A stretch of DNA of 64,000 nt, taken from SXTU01 sp964496695. Its GTDB lineage: Bacteria; Verrucomicrobiota; Verrucomicrobiia; Limisphaerales; SXTU01. Positions 16,501-24,621 of the stretch are shown one piece after another. Location: the NCBI GenBank assembly GCA_964496695.1, contig CAZCBE010000001.1:186001-250000 (forward strand). Direction: 5' to 3'. The position numbers and the translations under genes are program-made. Numbering within the stretch: the first letter of the stretch is position 1; the number at the start of each line of letters is the position of its first letter. Under the pieces are notes generated by a model. That model did no database searches. It worked only from the letters and a program-made list of their open reading frames with translations, and was not told the origin of the DNA.

Positions 16501-18345
16501 GTGCGTCGCCACACCCTTCTCGGTGCGGCCGATGGAGAGGTTCAGCTCGCGGTTCACGCTCACCGCGCCGAGGTGCCAGTAGGCGTAGCGCTGCGGATTC
16601 TGCGCGTCATCCAGCCCGACGCGGAAGCCGAACCAGCGCCCATGCTGCTCGACTTTGCCCTCGAGCACGCAGTCGTGGTAATCGCTGCGGCGCGTGTGGA
16701 GGTCGCTGCCGCCCACGGTGTCTTCCCACTTCTCGCCGCGCTCGTCACGGCTGAAGCGCCAGACCGGCGCGCTCATCTCGCCGCGCGAGATTTCGCCCGG
16801 CTCGTCCGCGATCTGGAAGATGGTGACGCCGGAGTAAAACTCCTTTTGCGCGGTGAAATAGTTGCGGTAGTGCGCGTCGTATTGGCGGCGCGCGTCCGCC
16901 TCGTCAAAGGGCAGGTAGGCGGGCGGCCAGTAGTGTCCGCCCGCGCTGGTCCAGCCGTAGAGCTGACGATACTTCACCGGGTCCACGGCGGCGCCGACGG
17001 AGTTGAAGCCCAGCAGGCGCAGGGTCTGGTTCAAGTAGTCCACGCAGTCGCCGCTTGAGGCACCCCAGGAGTTGCCGAAATAGAGTTCGCCGCGCGTGAG
17101 CGGGAAGACCTCGCCGCCCGTGGCACGCAAGGCCATCTCGTAGTGCTCGCGGGCGTGGTCGCGGAGCGTGCGGAGCTTGTGCAGGTGCGTCTCGAAGTCC
17201 GGCAGCAGGGAGATGTTGAGGCCCTCGGGTTCGTTCCAGTTGAACTCGCGCAGGACGAAGTCCTGATGCGGGAGGACAGCGAATTGCGTCGCGCCCGCGG
17301 GCTTTACCTCGACCTTGCCCGCCGGGGTGAGCTGGAGAAGGAGATGCGCCTCGCCGCCGTTGAACGCGGGCGAGCGCTCGATGTCCTGCAGGCGATACCA
17401 GCGCGTGAAGCCGGTGCGCGTGTGCGGCTCGGCCTTGAGCGCGGAGAGGCGGTCGGGATTCAGCGAGGCGCGGCCGGAGGCAAAGGGATCATAATGGACG
17501 CGGAAGCCGGCGGAGATGACCACGCCGGCCTTGGGCAACTGCTCGATGCGGAAACGGATGTAGCTGGCGCGCGGGGCGTTGATGTCGCCGACGAAGGGGT
17601 AGAGGACTTTGTCGTTCGTAGTGAGGAACGCGCCATCGAGCATCACGGCGTCAGCCGGGAGCCCGCTGGGAAGCTCGACTCGGAGCTGATGCGTGCCGGG
17701 CGACAGCGGCACCGTGCCGGCCTTCCACCAGTAGAAGGGGCGCGCCGTCTGCGGCTCTTCGAGGCGGTCGGGCGTGGCCCAGTCCTCGCCGGTCTTGCCG
17801 CCGGTGATGTCGCGGCGCAGGTCGCGGAGGTCTTTGTCGAGGTCGTCGAGGTCCTTGGCCGGGGCTTTGCCGCTGGGCTTGGCATCCGGGGTCACGGCGA
17901 CGTCCTTGAACACGCCGCCTTTCGCCGCGAGCACGCGATAGGCCTCGAAGCCCGCCGGGCCGCCCTGGCCGTCCGCGCCGGCGTTCTGGCCGAGCGTGGT
18001 GGTGAGCAGGGATTGGTCGGCCTTGGTCAGCGAGACCTTCACAGGGAGACGGCCGCCGGTGCTGATGCCGAGGCGGACCCAGAGCGTGTAACGGCCCGCG
18101 TGACGCACGGTGACGGGCGCGGTCACGGTGTTGGCGACCGGCACGGAGCCGGTGTCGAAAGCGGAGTCCTTGAGCTTGGTGAGGGCGGGCTTGGCGGGGG
18201 TGGTGGCGGTGAAGTCCGCCGGGCGCACGACGATGAGATGATGGGCATCCAGCGGCGAGAGGGAGCCGGGGCCTTCATACGCGGCGCGCGCGGAAAGGCA
18301 CGACGCAAGCAGGGCCAGCAGCAGGGACGCGGACGGGAAATTCAT
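13594..18345 (-). CDS. Very large secreted protein: beta-galactosidase-like and HEAT-repeat domains
   Basis: 1583 residues with a Sec signal peptide (SLLLALLASCLSARAA). I see, in order: an N-terminal beta-sandwich region; a long central region, roughly 350-900, with aromatic-rich stretches typical of a TIM-barrel glycoside hydrolase; within it a concanavalin-like DUF1080-type piece (HGRWFGFRVGLDD ... YLNGKMIQQQDG); a segment like the trimerisation/GATase domain of GH42 beta-galactosidases (about 960-1110: RVAMLYSMANEYWN, YDALYILDP, WTKAGGLLWLCADAG); and C-terminal HEAT-like repeats (about 1330-1540). It is probably an exported polysaccharide-related protein. Catalytic Glu residues cannot be assigned by eye. 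It is not in an operon. Confidence 0.8.
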   Translation of the reverse strand: MNFPSASLLLALLASCLSARAAYEGPGSLSPLDAHHLIVVRPADFTATTPAKPALTKLKDSAFDTGSVPVANTVTAPVTVRHAGRYTLWVRLGISTGGRLPVKVSLTKADQSLLTTTLGQNAGADGQGGPAGFEAYRVLAAKGGVFKDVAVTPDAKPSGKAPAKDLDDLDKDLRDLRRDITGGKTGEDWATPDRLEEPQTARPFYWWKAGTVPLSPGTHQLRVELPSGLPADAVMLDGAFLTTNDKVLYPFVGDINAPRASYIRFRIEQLPKAGVVISAGFRVHYDPFASGRASLNPDRLSALKAEPHTRTGFTRWYRLQDIERSPAFNGGEAHLLLQLTPAGKVEVKPAGATQFAVLPHQDFVLREFNWNEPEGLNISLLPDFETHLHKLRTLRDHAREHYEMALRATGGEVFPLTRGELYFGNSWGASSGDCVDYLNQTLRLLGFNSVGAAVDPVKYRQLYGWTSAGGHYWPPAYLPFDEADARRQYDAHYRNYFTAQKEFYSGVTIFQIADEPGEISRGEMSAPVWRFSRDERGEKWEDTVGGSDLHTRRSDYHDCVLEGKVEQHGRWFGFRVGLDDAQNPQRYAYWHLGAVSVNRELNLSIGRTEKGVATHSEILRPGASVAAAGTPFKIVYHGTSAALYLNGKMIQQQDGLAPRGGFGLTGPPKVIRELRLRPLQKGENLSALDAADKQKSDLAELGLDDTSAKDTSFKPKPLEQFVNTDWTPAGGMAQAHVSFRKWAAEQGVQPTLFGAKSWDEVRLLTAPNLVRTPEEARLFYWSRKFSGWLTARMFNLAAESIHQFAPNPQMRGFVALSGHSLYFPSEQPLDTFQLANGPAMMPGISDWMSLGSWFWDSHQAVAFSIAPYNAGARRYGQAPLNHPMMHCVWPATLRSYTMLGNNARHLSYFNYGPSYAVTEGFWSESEDSYRAVHVTNNRSALVDDVLANSQMRPSRVAMLYSMANEYWNAQSSFADKRAAFLALSHEYFQPELVTEEQVAAGALKYYDALYILDPVVAAPAQTQITTWTKAGGLLWLCADAGSRNEFNEPADTLKALAAVERELPENNVRALPVRARAGAGAALPVVTALPDAATFRTHPVATNGLSRVTNPGTARIRARYDDGSPAWLEASAGKGKVVFVAHRCGLTYTQQKIRLAGQHPIWADAGRSLLTQPLHEAKVVRELALSDPVVMASPMSSADGTVILLHNMQPTPRRNLQVTLREPAAPHSVATFTGSRLTPVPFEFRAGEVVFTLPELVAEQMVLVRRRPAPADDRLAVMRTRTEAQLQATDPAALTAGAWFAGLHPDWKLAPALPPLLTHARWEVRRAAAEALGRLAPAGLPPAAEAALLTAFRKETDAHARGDQLLALAHLGHAGALALCTESLDHKDAFVRRQALNAALVLSGPSQSADPAKRALLTPLAERGLSDLDSRVRRVALDLLVKTDAPQVIARLANASVAERDDLATVVAGSDAAFAEYLKAGRPGGPGFLLPLAARRADPALAAALAEHLPRLTPAEAPAFGTAAQRQQDPALTRKLFAQRQTLPPALAGWLPSILEHTYTARLGHDLANWEPVVAQAVPHGRP

Positions 18346-19076
18346 GCTGAGAGATGTTGCCGGATTCAGACGGAGGGAGGCGAGGGCGATTCACGAGGGG
18401 GACAAGCTCCAAAATCCAAATGCCAAAATCCAACTACGCCAGACTCCGGCGGGCCGTCTGACCAATTCGGACTCCCTCTCCCTTCCTCGGAGGAGGGGAG
18501 AGGGTTGGGGTGAGGGGTAACGTGCGTCGGCATGAGTAGCCCCACCCCTCATCCGGCCTGCGGCCACCTTCTCCCCTCCTCCGAGGAAGGGAGAAGGCGT
18601 GCCTCGTCGCGTCCAGTTGCAGCTTCGCAATTGCCATCGAGCATTGTGGGGCACAGATGGTGGAGTGCGGCGAGTTCTCGCCGCTTTCCGCAGGCGACTG
18701 GCCGCCGTCGGCTGCCGGGAGCGGACGTAGGCTGGGTGGCAACCGCGCTCGCGCGAGCAGGAGCGCGGTCAAGCACTGTGCGGGTCAGGTTCTCGACGGC
18801 GACAAGTCGCCTGCGGAAAGCGGTGACGAGTCACCGCACTCCATAGCGCGCCCGGAATTCGAGAGCTGCGTTGCAAAACGGAACTGCACCGCAGAGGCGG
18901 GACGGGCGCAGGGAAGGGAATTTCAGATTTCAGATTTGAAATCTCAGAGGGCGGTGTTGCACCGGCCTGTGAATTTGGAATTTGGGACTTCTTTGGAGCT
19001 TGGAGTTTGAACCTTGGAATTTGCCCCGGCATTTCTCCACTCGACAAGGGGGCGTGTGGCTTGGACATTTTACCCC
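18346..19076. other. Long repeat-filled intergenic region
   Basis: 730 bp with no gene. It holds an inverted pair of CTCTCCCTTCCTC-type repeats (18477-18502 and 18571-18597), a family A element (18660-18845), and from 18923 to 19022 the A/T-richer AATTTGGAATTTGG-type sequence that recurs near 18413, 19975, 47187 and 47410. Confidence 0.6.
18660..18845. repeat. Paired palindromic repeat, family A copy
   Basis: Left arm 18660-18710 has GGCGAGTTCTCGCC; right arm 18793-18845 has GGTGACGAGTCACC. Same arm order and about the same length (186 bp) as copies at 8714 and 53365. Confidence 0.88.
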
Positions 19077-19928
19077 ATGTCGCAACGCACGCTGACGCTC
19101 GGTCATTCGCCGGACCCAGACGACGCCTTCATGTTCTACGCGCTGGCGAAGGATCTGATCCCGGCGCAGGGCTACCAGTTCCAGCACATCCTGCAGGACA
19201 TCCAGACGCTCAATGAGCGCGCGACGCGCGGCGAGCTGGACATCTCCGCCGTCAGCATCCACGCCTACGCGCACGTCAGCGAGCAATACGCGCTGCTGCC
19301 CAGCGGCGCGAGCATGGGCGATGGCTACGGGCCGATGCTCATCGCGAAGCGCCCGTTGACACGCGAGGCCATGGCCACGCGGCGCATCGCGGTGCCGGGC
19401 CGGATGACGAGCGCGTTTCTCGCGCTGCAGCTTTATCTCGGCAAGCCGGCGCGGGAGTTCGAGCATGTGATCGTGCCGTTCGACCTGATCTTCGAGGCGG
19501 TGCAGAACGGCGTGGCCGACGTGGGGCTGATCATTCACGAGGGGCAGCTCACGTTTGAGAAGCACGGGTTCAAGCTCTGCGAGGATCTCGGCGCGTGGTG
19601 GGGCCGGGAGAACGACGGGCTGCCGCTGCCGCTGGGCGGGAATGTGATTCACAAGCGCATCCCGGCGGACGAGCGCAAGGTCATCTCCGACCTGCTCACC
19701 GCGAGCATCCGCTACAGCCTGGACCACCGGCCCGAGGCGGTGGCGCACTCGCTGCGCTGGGCGCGCGGCATGGGCCATGACCTCGCGGACAAGTTCGTGG
19801 GCATGTATGTGAACCACTGGACGCTGGACTACGGCGAGCGCGGACGGGAGGCGATCCAGCGGTTCCTCGGCAAAGCGGCGGCAGCGGGGCTGATCCCGAA
19901 GCAGCCGGAGCTGGAGTTTGTGGTCTGA
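19077..19928 (+). CDS. mqnD: 1,4-dihydroxy-6-naphthoate synthase (menaquinone, futalosine route)
   Basis: 283 residues, the usual MqnD size. MqnD cleaves cyclic dehypoxanthine futalosine to 1,4-dihydroxy-6-naphthoate in the alternative menaquinone pathway. It has the periplasmic-binding-protein-like fold without a signal peptide: LGHSPDPDDAFMFYAL start, DISAVSIHAYAHV, GDGYGPMLIAK, VPGRMTSAFLALQLYLG and GLIIHEGQLTFEKHG. The ATG at 19077 matches the family N-terminus; the longer open frame from 19014 is not supported. Other mqn genes are not in the window. Confidence 0.93.
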   Translation: MSQRTLTLGHSPDPDDAFMFYALAKDLIPAQGYQFQHILQDIQTLNERATRGELDISAVSIHAYAHVSEQYALLPSGASMGDGYGPMLIAKRPLTREAMATRRIAVPGRMTSAFLALQLYLGKPAREFEHVIVPFDLIFEAVQNGVADVGLIIHEGQLTFEKHGFKLCEDLGAWWGRENDGLPLPLGGNVIHKRIPADERKVISDLLTASIRYSLDHRPEAVAHSLRWARGMGHDLADKFVGMYVNHWTLDYGERGREAIQRFLGKAAAAGLIPKQPELEFVV

Positions 19929-19940
19929 ACCGGCGGTAGG

Positions 19941-20036
19941 GCGCGCGGCATTTATGCCGCTTCGAGGTGCCACCCACTTTGGAGTTTGAACCCCGCATTG
20001 CGTGCGGACGTTGAAGCGGCCTGAAGGCCGCGCGCC
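19941..20036. repeat. Paired palindromic repeat, family B copy 2
   Basis: Left arm centred on GCGGCATTTATGCCGC (19946-19960 region) and right arm on GCGGCCTGAAGGCCGC; outer ends GCGCGCG and CGCGCGC. It fills the gap between mqnD and the response regulator, which converge here. Confidence 0.85.
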
Positions 20037-20041
20037 CAAGG

Positions 20042-20629
20042 CTACTTCACCCGGCTGATCTTCTCGCGGCACTCAGGGCAGCAGACGTTGAACGTCGTTT
20101 CGCCGGTGTTGGTCGGGAAGGGCAGCTCGATCTTGTGCCACTGGTCCTGCAGATCCTTCGCCCGGCCACAGACGCTGCAAATCGAGATGAAGTTCTTGAG
20201 CTGCTCGATGCCCTGCAGGGAGGCCTCGGCCGTGGAAATGCGCTGCACCAGGTAGGACTGCAGCTCCACCGAACGGACGCCGACCTTGAGCCGGGCCTGG
20301 AGGACTTCCTTGTCGAACGGCTTGCTGACGAAGTCGTCCACGCCGGCGTCGAACGCGTCGAGGAGGCTCTCCTTGCCGCCGCGCGCGGTGCACAGGATGA
20401 CGTAGAAAGGGGTGATGTTCGCCTCGCGGATGCGACGGGTCAGCTCCATGCCGTTGACTTCGGGCATGAACCAGTCGAACAGGCCCATGCGCAGGGAAGT
20501 GTCGTGCTGGAGCACTTCCCACGCCTCCGCGCCGTTGGTCGTGGGGACGACCCCATAACCCCATTTCGACAACAGGTTCATCAACACCTGGCGAATGATC
20601 GGGTCGTCGTCCGCGATCAGTATCTTCAT
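20042..20629 (-). CDS. Response regulator with C-terminal zinc-ribbon-like tail
   Basis: 195 residues. The receiver domain (1-125) has the acidic pair IADDDP (Asp7-9), phospho-acceptor Asp in GLFDWFMPEVNG, the Thr/Ser switch in LCTARG and Lys in VSKPFDKE. A short helical linker (130-150) leads to a tail with CSVCGR and CCPEC, likely a zinc site, in place of a DNA-binding domain. It might scaffold or act on a partner such as the divergent kinase gene; that is inference. No histidine kinase is adjacent. Confidence 0.88.
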   Translation of the reverse strand: MKILIADDDPIIRQVLMNLLSKWGYGVVPTTNGAEAWEVLQHDTSLRMGLFDWFMPEVNGMELTRRIREANITPFYVILCTARGGKESLLDAFDAGVDDFVSKPFDKEVLQARLKVGVRSVELQSYLVQRISTAEASLQGIEQLKNFISICSVCGRAKDLQDQWHKIELPFPTNTGETTFNVCCPECREKISRVK

Positions 20630-20982
20630 GAAGTGGCTGTGTGACAGCGGCAGTTGCCTGTCTGTCGTCGCTGTGTGTAGCCAGAAACAAGGGAGGCGAC
20701 AATGAAATTATCCGGCGGCAGTCCGGCAAGGGCGCACGGGAGATGGGCCGGCGCGCGGACGGTCCCTGTCCGCAGCCTGCGGCCCAGGGGCGAATGGTCC
20801 CGGCTTGGAAGCGGTTCTCGACGGGGCGGCGGCGGCAAGCCGGGACGGCGCGCGCTCCGGGGCATCCGGTTGAAATTGCACGGGTCGGGCCAAGAACGTG
20901 CTTGCGCCGACTGGCGCGGCTTCTAAGCTCTGGTGCGCTGGTTCGCCGCAAGGTTGACAGAACCGGATTCGTCCATAATCGC
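20630..20982. other. Divergent promoter region
   Basis: 353 bp between the response regulator and the kinase, which point away from each other. Besides the candidate promoter above, TTGACA at 20954-20959 with CATAAT at 20974-20979 lies just before the kinase ATG, but its 14-bp spacer is short. I see no gene and no palindromic element here. Confidence 0.5.
20674..20702 (-). promoter_or_regulatory. Candidate sigma70 promoter of the response regulator
   Basis: Minus strand TTGTCG (20702-20697), 17-bp spacer, TACACA (20679-20674), placed 45 bp before the start codon. Only partial matches to consensus. Confidence 0.35.
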
Positions 20983-23900
20983 ATGAGCAGCGAGCAGCCT
21001 ACGAACAATCCCGGGACGTTTCGTCCACCGTCCTTCGACGACAACCTCGGCGCGGACGTAACGAGCCCCGGCACGATGTCCTTGGGCGTCGGCCAGAAGG
21101 TTTTCACCCATTTCACGCTGAAGCGCCTGCTGGGCCAGGGGGCGATGGGCATGGTGTGGCTCGCGCACAACGGCAACCTGAACCGCGAGGTTGCCCTCAA
21201 GTTCCTGCCGCAGGTGCTGGCCGGGGACAACATCGTGCTGGATGAACTGCGCCGCGAGACGCTGCGCTGCCTGGATCTTTCGCATCATCACATCACGCGC
21301 GTTTACGGCCTGGAGCTGGGCGAGTCCGGCACCGGCGCGGGTGGCAAGCTGGCGGCGATCCACATGGAGTATGTGGACGGCCCGACCCTCCGCGAGCTGA
21401 TGCACAAGCGTGTGACCGAGGAGGGCAAGCCGCCGATCTTCGAGGTGCGGGAAATCACCGCCTGGGTGAACCAGCTCTGCGACGCGCTGCACTACGCGCA
21501 CACGAAGGCCAAGCTCGCACACCGCGACCTCAAGCCCTCGAACGTGATGATCAACAGCCGCGGCGAGCTGAAGCTGGCGGACTTCGGCGTGGCGCGGAAG
21601 ATCGTGGACAACCTGGCCCAGGTCACGAATCTCGTGGTCGGCACCGGCACCACGGCCTACATGAGCCCCCAGCAGATGAACGGGGGCGTGCCACATCCCA
21701 CGGATGACGTGTATTCGCTGGGGGCGACGATCTTCGAACTGCTCACCAGCAAGCCGCCGTTCTTCAGCGGTGACATGCGGCATCAGGTCTCGCAGGTGAA
21801 GGCGCCCACGATGGCCGAGCGGCGTGAGCAGCTTGGCTTCACGAACTGCGAGCCCATTCCTGACATCTGGGAAGAAACGGTCGCCGCCTGCCTGGCCAAG
21901 AACCCGGAAGACCGGCCGCAGACCTGCGAGGACGTGGCGAAAATGTTCCGGGGCGAGTCCTTGCTCCCGGCCGCCCCGGCTTTCGACAAGAAAGGACCGG
22001 CGACCCAGCGACCCACCTCCCGGCCCACCACCCGCCCCGCATCCCGCCCGGCCGACCCCGAGCCGGAACCGGAAGCGCCGCGCAAAGACTTCCCGCTCAT
22101 GCCGGTGGCCGCCGGCGTGGTGGTGCTGCTCGCCGTGGTCGGCGGCGGCATCTGGTGGCAGGGCCAGAAAAAGGGCGGAACCCCCGTCCAGCCCGGGCCG
22201 GTGACACCCGCGCCGGAGGTCAAGCTTCCCCCCGAGCCCCCGGCCGCACCGCAGTTTGGCAGCCTGGCGGTCGTCAGCGAGCCGCCCGGCGCGGAGGTCA
22301 TCTTCGACGGCAAGAAGATCATCCGCACACCGACCACGCTCACGAACATCCAGACCGGCGCGCACACGCTGCTTTTCCGCCTGCCGAACCACGAGGACGA
22401 GATCAAGGAAGTCACCTTGAAGGACGCGGGGACGCTCGAGGTCAAGGTGCTCCTCAAGCGCCTCACCGGCCAGGTGAACCTCGAAAGCAAACCGGACAAG
22501 TCGGAGTTCGTGCTCAAAAACGCCGCCGATGGCACCGAGGTGGCGCGCGGGCAGACGCCGTTCAAGACCAACCTCGCCACGGGCCGCTACACCGTCACGC
22601 TGAAGCGCGCGGACCATGCGGACCGGGTGGAGAACCTGACCGTTGAGCAGGGCGGTTCGGCGACGATCAGCTACGAGTTCCCGCAAGGCGCGATGGATCT
22701 GCGCAGCACGCCGCCTGGCCTCGGCTTCGAAATCAGCAAGGACGGCAAGAAGCTGATGGCGGGCGTGACCCCGACGAACTTCACCGACCTGCCCGCCGGC
22801 AGCTACCGCGTCAGCATCAAGCGGGATGGCTACCAGCCGTTCGACGACACGGTGGCCGTGCTCAAGGGCTTCGTCACCCCGATCAATTGGAACAGCACGG
22901 ACAACGTGGTGCGCGGCGGGTTCAGCATCACGACCACGCCCACCAATGCGAGCGCCGTGATCGAGGGGCAGGCCCCGCGCTTCACGCCGGCGCTCTTCGC
23001 CAGCCTCGCGCCCGGCAAATACAACGTGACCTTCCAGTTGGAGGGCTATGAAGCCGAGCAGCGGGAGATCGAGGTCAAGGGCGGGAGCACCAATCCCATC
23101 CCGGCGGTGGTCCTCAAGCGCTCCACTGGCACGCTCCAGCTCGCCTCCACCCCGGCGAACCTCGCCTACGAAATCCAGCCGATAAACGTCACCGGCGGCG
23201 AACTCAAGAAGGGCAGCACCAAGGCGGCTCCGGAGGCCCTCGCCCTGCCCACGGGCGCCTACCTCGTCAAGGTGCAGCGCCCGGGCTGGCCGGATTTCAG
23301 CAAGGAAATCCGCGTCAACCGCCAGCAGTCCACGTCCGTCACACATGAGTTCGAGGAGGGCACGCTGGACATCACCGTGAAGCCCTCGAGCGCGAAGCTC
23401 ATGGTGGATGGCAAGGCTGTCACGAAGTTCCCCATCCCGCTGCCGCCGGGGCCGAAGGAGATCGTGGCCAGCTACGGCACGGTGCCCAACCTGGTCACCA
23501 ACGTGGCGCTGGCCAAGGGGCAGAACCTGGTGCTCCCCATCGAGTTCCCCGGCACGGTCGCGGTCACCGTGGTGCCGCCGGGAGCGGAGATTTTTGTCGG
23601 CGGCGTCTCGCGGGGCAAGGCCAGCCCCACCTTGGAACTGGCTGGTCTCCCGCCCGGCAACGTGGTCCTCGAAGCCCGGTTGGAAAACTACCAGCCCCTG
23701 AAGTCCAATCCGGTCGCGGTGAGCGCCGGGGAGCGCAAGACGATCAAACTCGACCTGGTCAAAGTCCCGGCCGCCAAGCCCCCCACGCCGCCGCCCGTCG
23801 AGCCCAAGCCGCCGGTGCCCCCGCCCACGCCGAAGCCGGTGGAGGTGGCCAAGGTCACGACGCCTGCTCCCGCCACCACGGGCGTGCCCACCGCCGCCAC

Positions 23901-24603
23901 CAAGAAATGGAAGAACAGCCTGGGCATGGAACTCATCGCCGTGGCGGGGATCAACAGCCTGATGTGCATCCACGAGACCCGGGTGCAGGACTATCAGGGA
24001 TTCCCCAAGGTCAAGGACTACGGCTGGGAGCCGCTCACCACCCCGACCCCGCAGACCGGCGAGCATCCGGCCGTAAACGTGACCTGGCAGAACGCGAAGG
24101 AATACTGCGACTGGCTCACGGAGAAGGAACGCAAGGCCGGCACGATCTCCGCCACCCAGTTCTACCGCCTCCCGACCGATGCCGAATGGAGCGCCGCCGT
24201 GGGCCTGGAGCCGGAGAAGGGGGCCAACCCCGCCGAGCGCGGCAAATCCATGCCCAAGGACAAGGCGCCCTGGGGCTCCACGAAAGACGCGCCCCCGCCC
24301 AAGGGTGTCGGCAATTATGGGCCCGGCAACGGCAGCGACACCTTCCCCGGCACAGCCCCGGTGAAGAGCTTCCCCGCCAATGAAAACGGGATCTACGACC
24401 TGGGCGGCAACGCCTCTGAATGGTGCGAGGACAAGTTCAGCACTTTGGACGGCGTATATGTGCTGCGCGGCGGCTCATGGAAGACCGAGGTGCTCAAGAA
24501 CAACCGCCCCTCGAACCTGGCGATGCTCTCCGGCTACCGCTTCCCGGGCTCCATCGGCCTCGACGACACCGGCTTCCGGGTTGTGCTCGACCTCGGGAGA
24601 TAA
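20983..24603 (+). CDS. Membrane Ser/Thr protein kinase with PEGA repeats and FGE-like C-terminal domain
   Basis: 1206 residues from ATG 20983. Hanks-type kinase domain (about 45-320): Gly loop GQGAMGMVW (51-59), Lys73, HRDLKPSN (180-187) and DFG (200-202), all catalytic residues present. A Pro-rich linker leads to one transmembrane helix (about 372-392), then a long outside part with several PEGA-type repeats (from about 426; SEPPGAEVIFDGK, LPAGSYRVSIKRDGY, LAPGKYNVTFQLEGYE, VVPPGAEIFVGG). The last 230 residues (from 975) are a formylglycine-generating-enzyme/SUMF1-like domain ending GFRVVLDLG; the catalytic Cys of true FGEs is replaced, so it is probably structural or ligand-binding. Next gene starts 18 bp on. 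Confidence 0.93.
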   Translation: MSSEQPTNNPGTFRPPSFDDNLGADVTSPGTMSLGVGQKVFTHFTLKRLLGQGAMGMVWLAHNGNLNREVALKFLPQVLAGDNIVLDELRRETLRCLDLSHHHITRVYGLELGESGTGAGGKLAAIHMEYVDGPTLRELMHKRVTEEGKPPIFEVREITAWVNQLCDALHYAHTKAKLAHRDLKPSNVMINSRGELKLADFGVARKIVDNLAQVTNLVVGTGTTAYMSPQQMNGGVPHPTDDVYSLGATIFELLTSKPPFFSGDMRHQVSQVKAPTMAERREQLGFTNCEPIPDIWEETVAACLAKNPEDRPQTCEDVAKMFRGESLLPAAPAFDKKGPATQRPTSRPTTRPASRPADPEPEPEAPRKDFPLMPVAAGVVVLLAVVGGGIWWQGQKKGGTPVQPGPVTPAPEVKLPPEPPAAPQFGSLAVVSEPPGAEVIFDGKKIIRTPTTLTNIQTGAHTLLFRLPNHEDEIKEVTLKDAGTLEVKVLLKRLTGQVNLESKPDKSEFVLKNAADGTEVARGQTPFKTNLATGRYTVTLKRADHADRVENLTVEQGGSATISYEFPQGAMDLRSTPPGLGFEISKDGKKLMAGVTPTNFTDLPAGSYRVSIKRDGYQPFDDTVAVLKGFVTPINWNSTDNVVRGGFSITTTPTNASAVIEGQAPRFTPALFASLAPGKYNVTFQLEGYEAEQREIEVKGGSTNPIPAVVLKRSTGTLQLASTPANLAYEIQPINVTGGELKKGSTKAAPEALALPTGAYLVKVQRPGWPDFSKEIRVNRQQSTSVTHEFEEGTLDITVKPSSAKLMVDGKAVTKFPIPLPPGPKEIVASYGTVPNLVTNVALAKGQNLVLPIEFPGTVAVTVVPPGAEIFVGGVSRGKASPTLELAGLPPGNVVLEARLENYQPLKSNPVAVSAGERKTIKLDLVKVPAAKPPTPPPVEPKPPVPPPTPKPVEVAKVTTPAPATTGVPTAATKKWKNSLGMELIAVAGINSLMCIHETRVQDYQGFPKVKDYGWEPLTTPTPQTGEHPAVNVTWQNAKEYCDWLTEKERKAGTISATQFYRLPTDAEWSAAVGLEPEKGANPAERGKSMPKDKAPWGSTKDAPPPKGVGNYGPGNGSDTFPGTAPVKSFPANENGIYDLGGNASEWCEDKFSTLDGVYVLRGGSWKTEVLKNNRPSNLAMLSGYRFPGSIGLDDTGFRVVLDLGR

Positions 24604-24621
24604 TTTTGCACACCCTCCTGC

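Noticed and set aside
20954..20979. Promoter TTGACA...CATAAT for the kinase
   Set aside because: Spacer is only 14 bp and transcription would start at about the ATG.
20923..24066. Long minus-strand frame antisense to the kinase
   Set aside because: Arg/Gly/Leu-rich shadow typical of high-GC third-codon bias.
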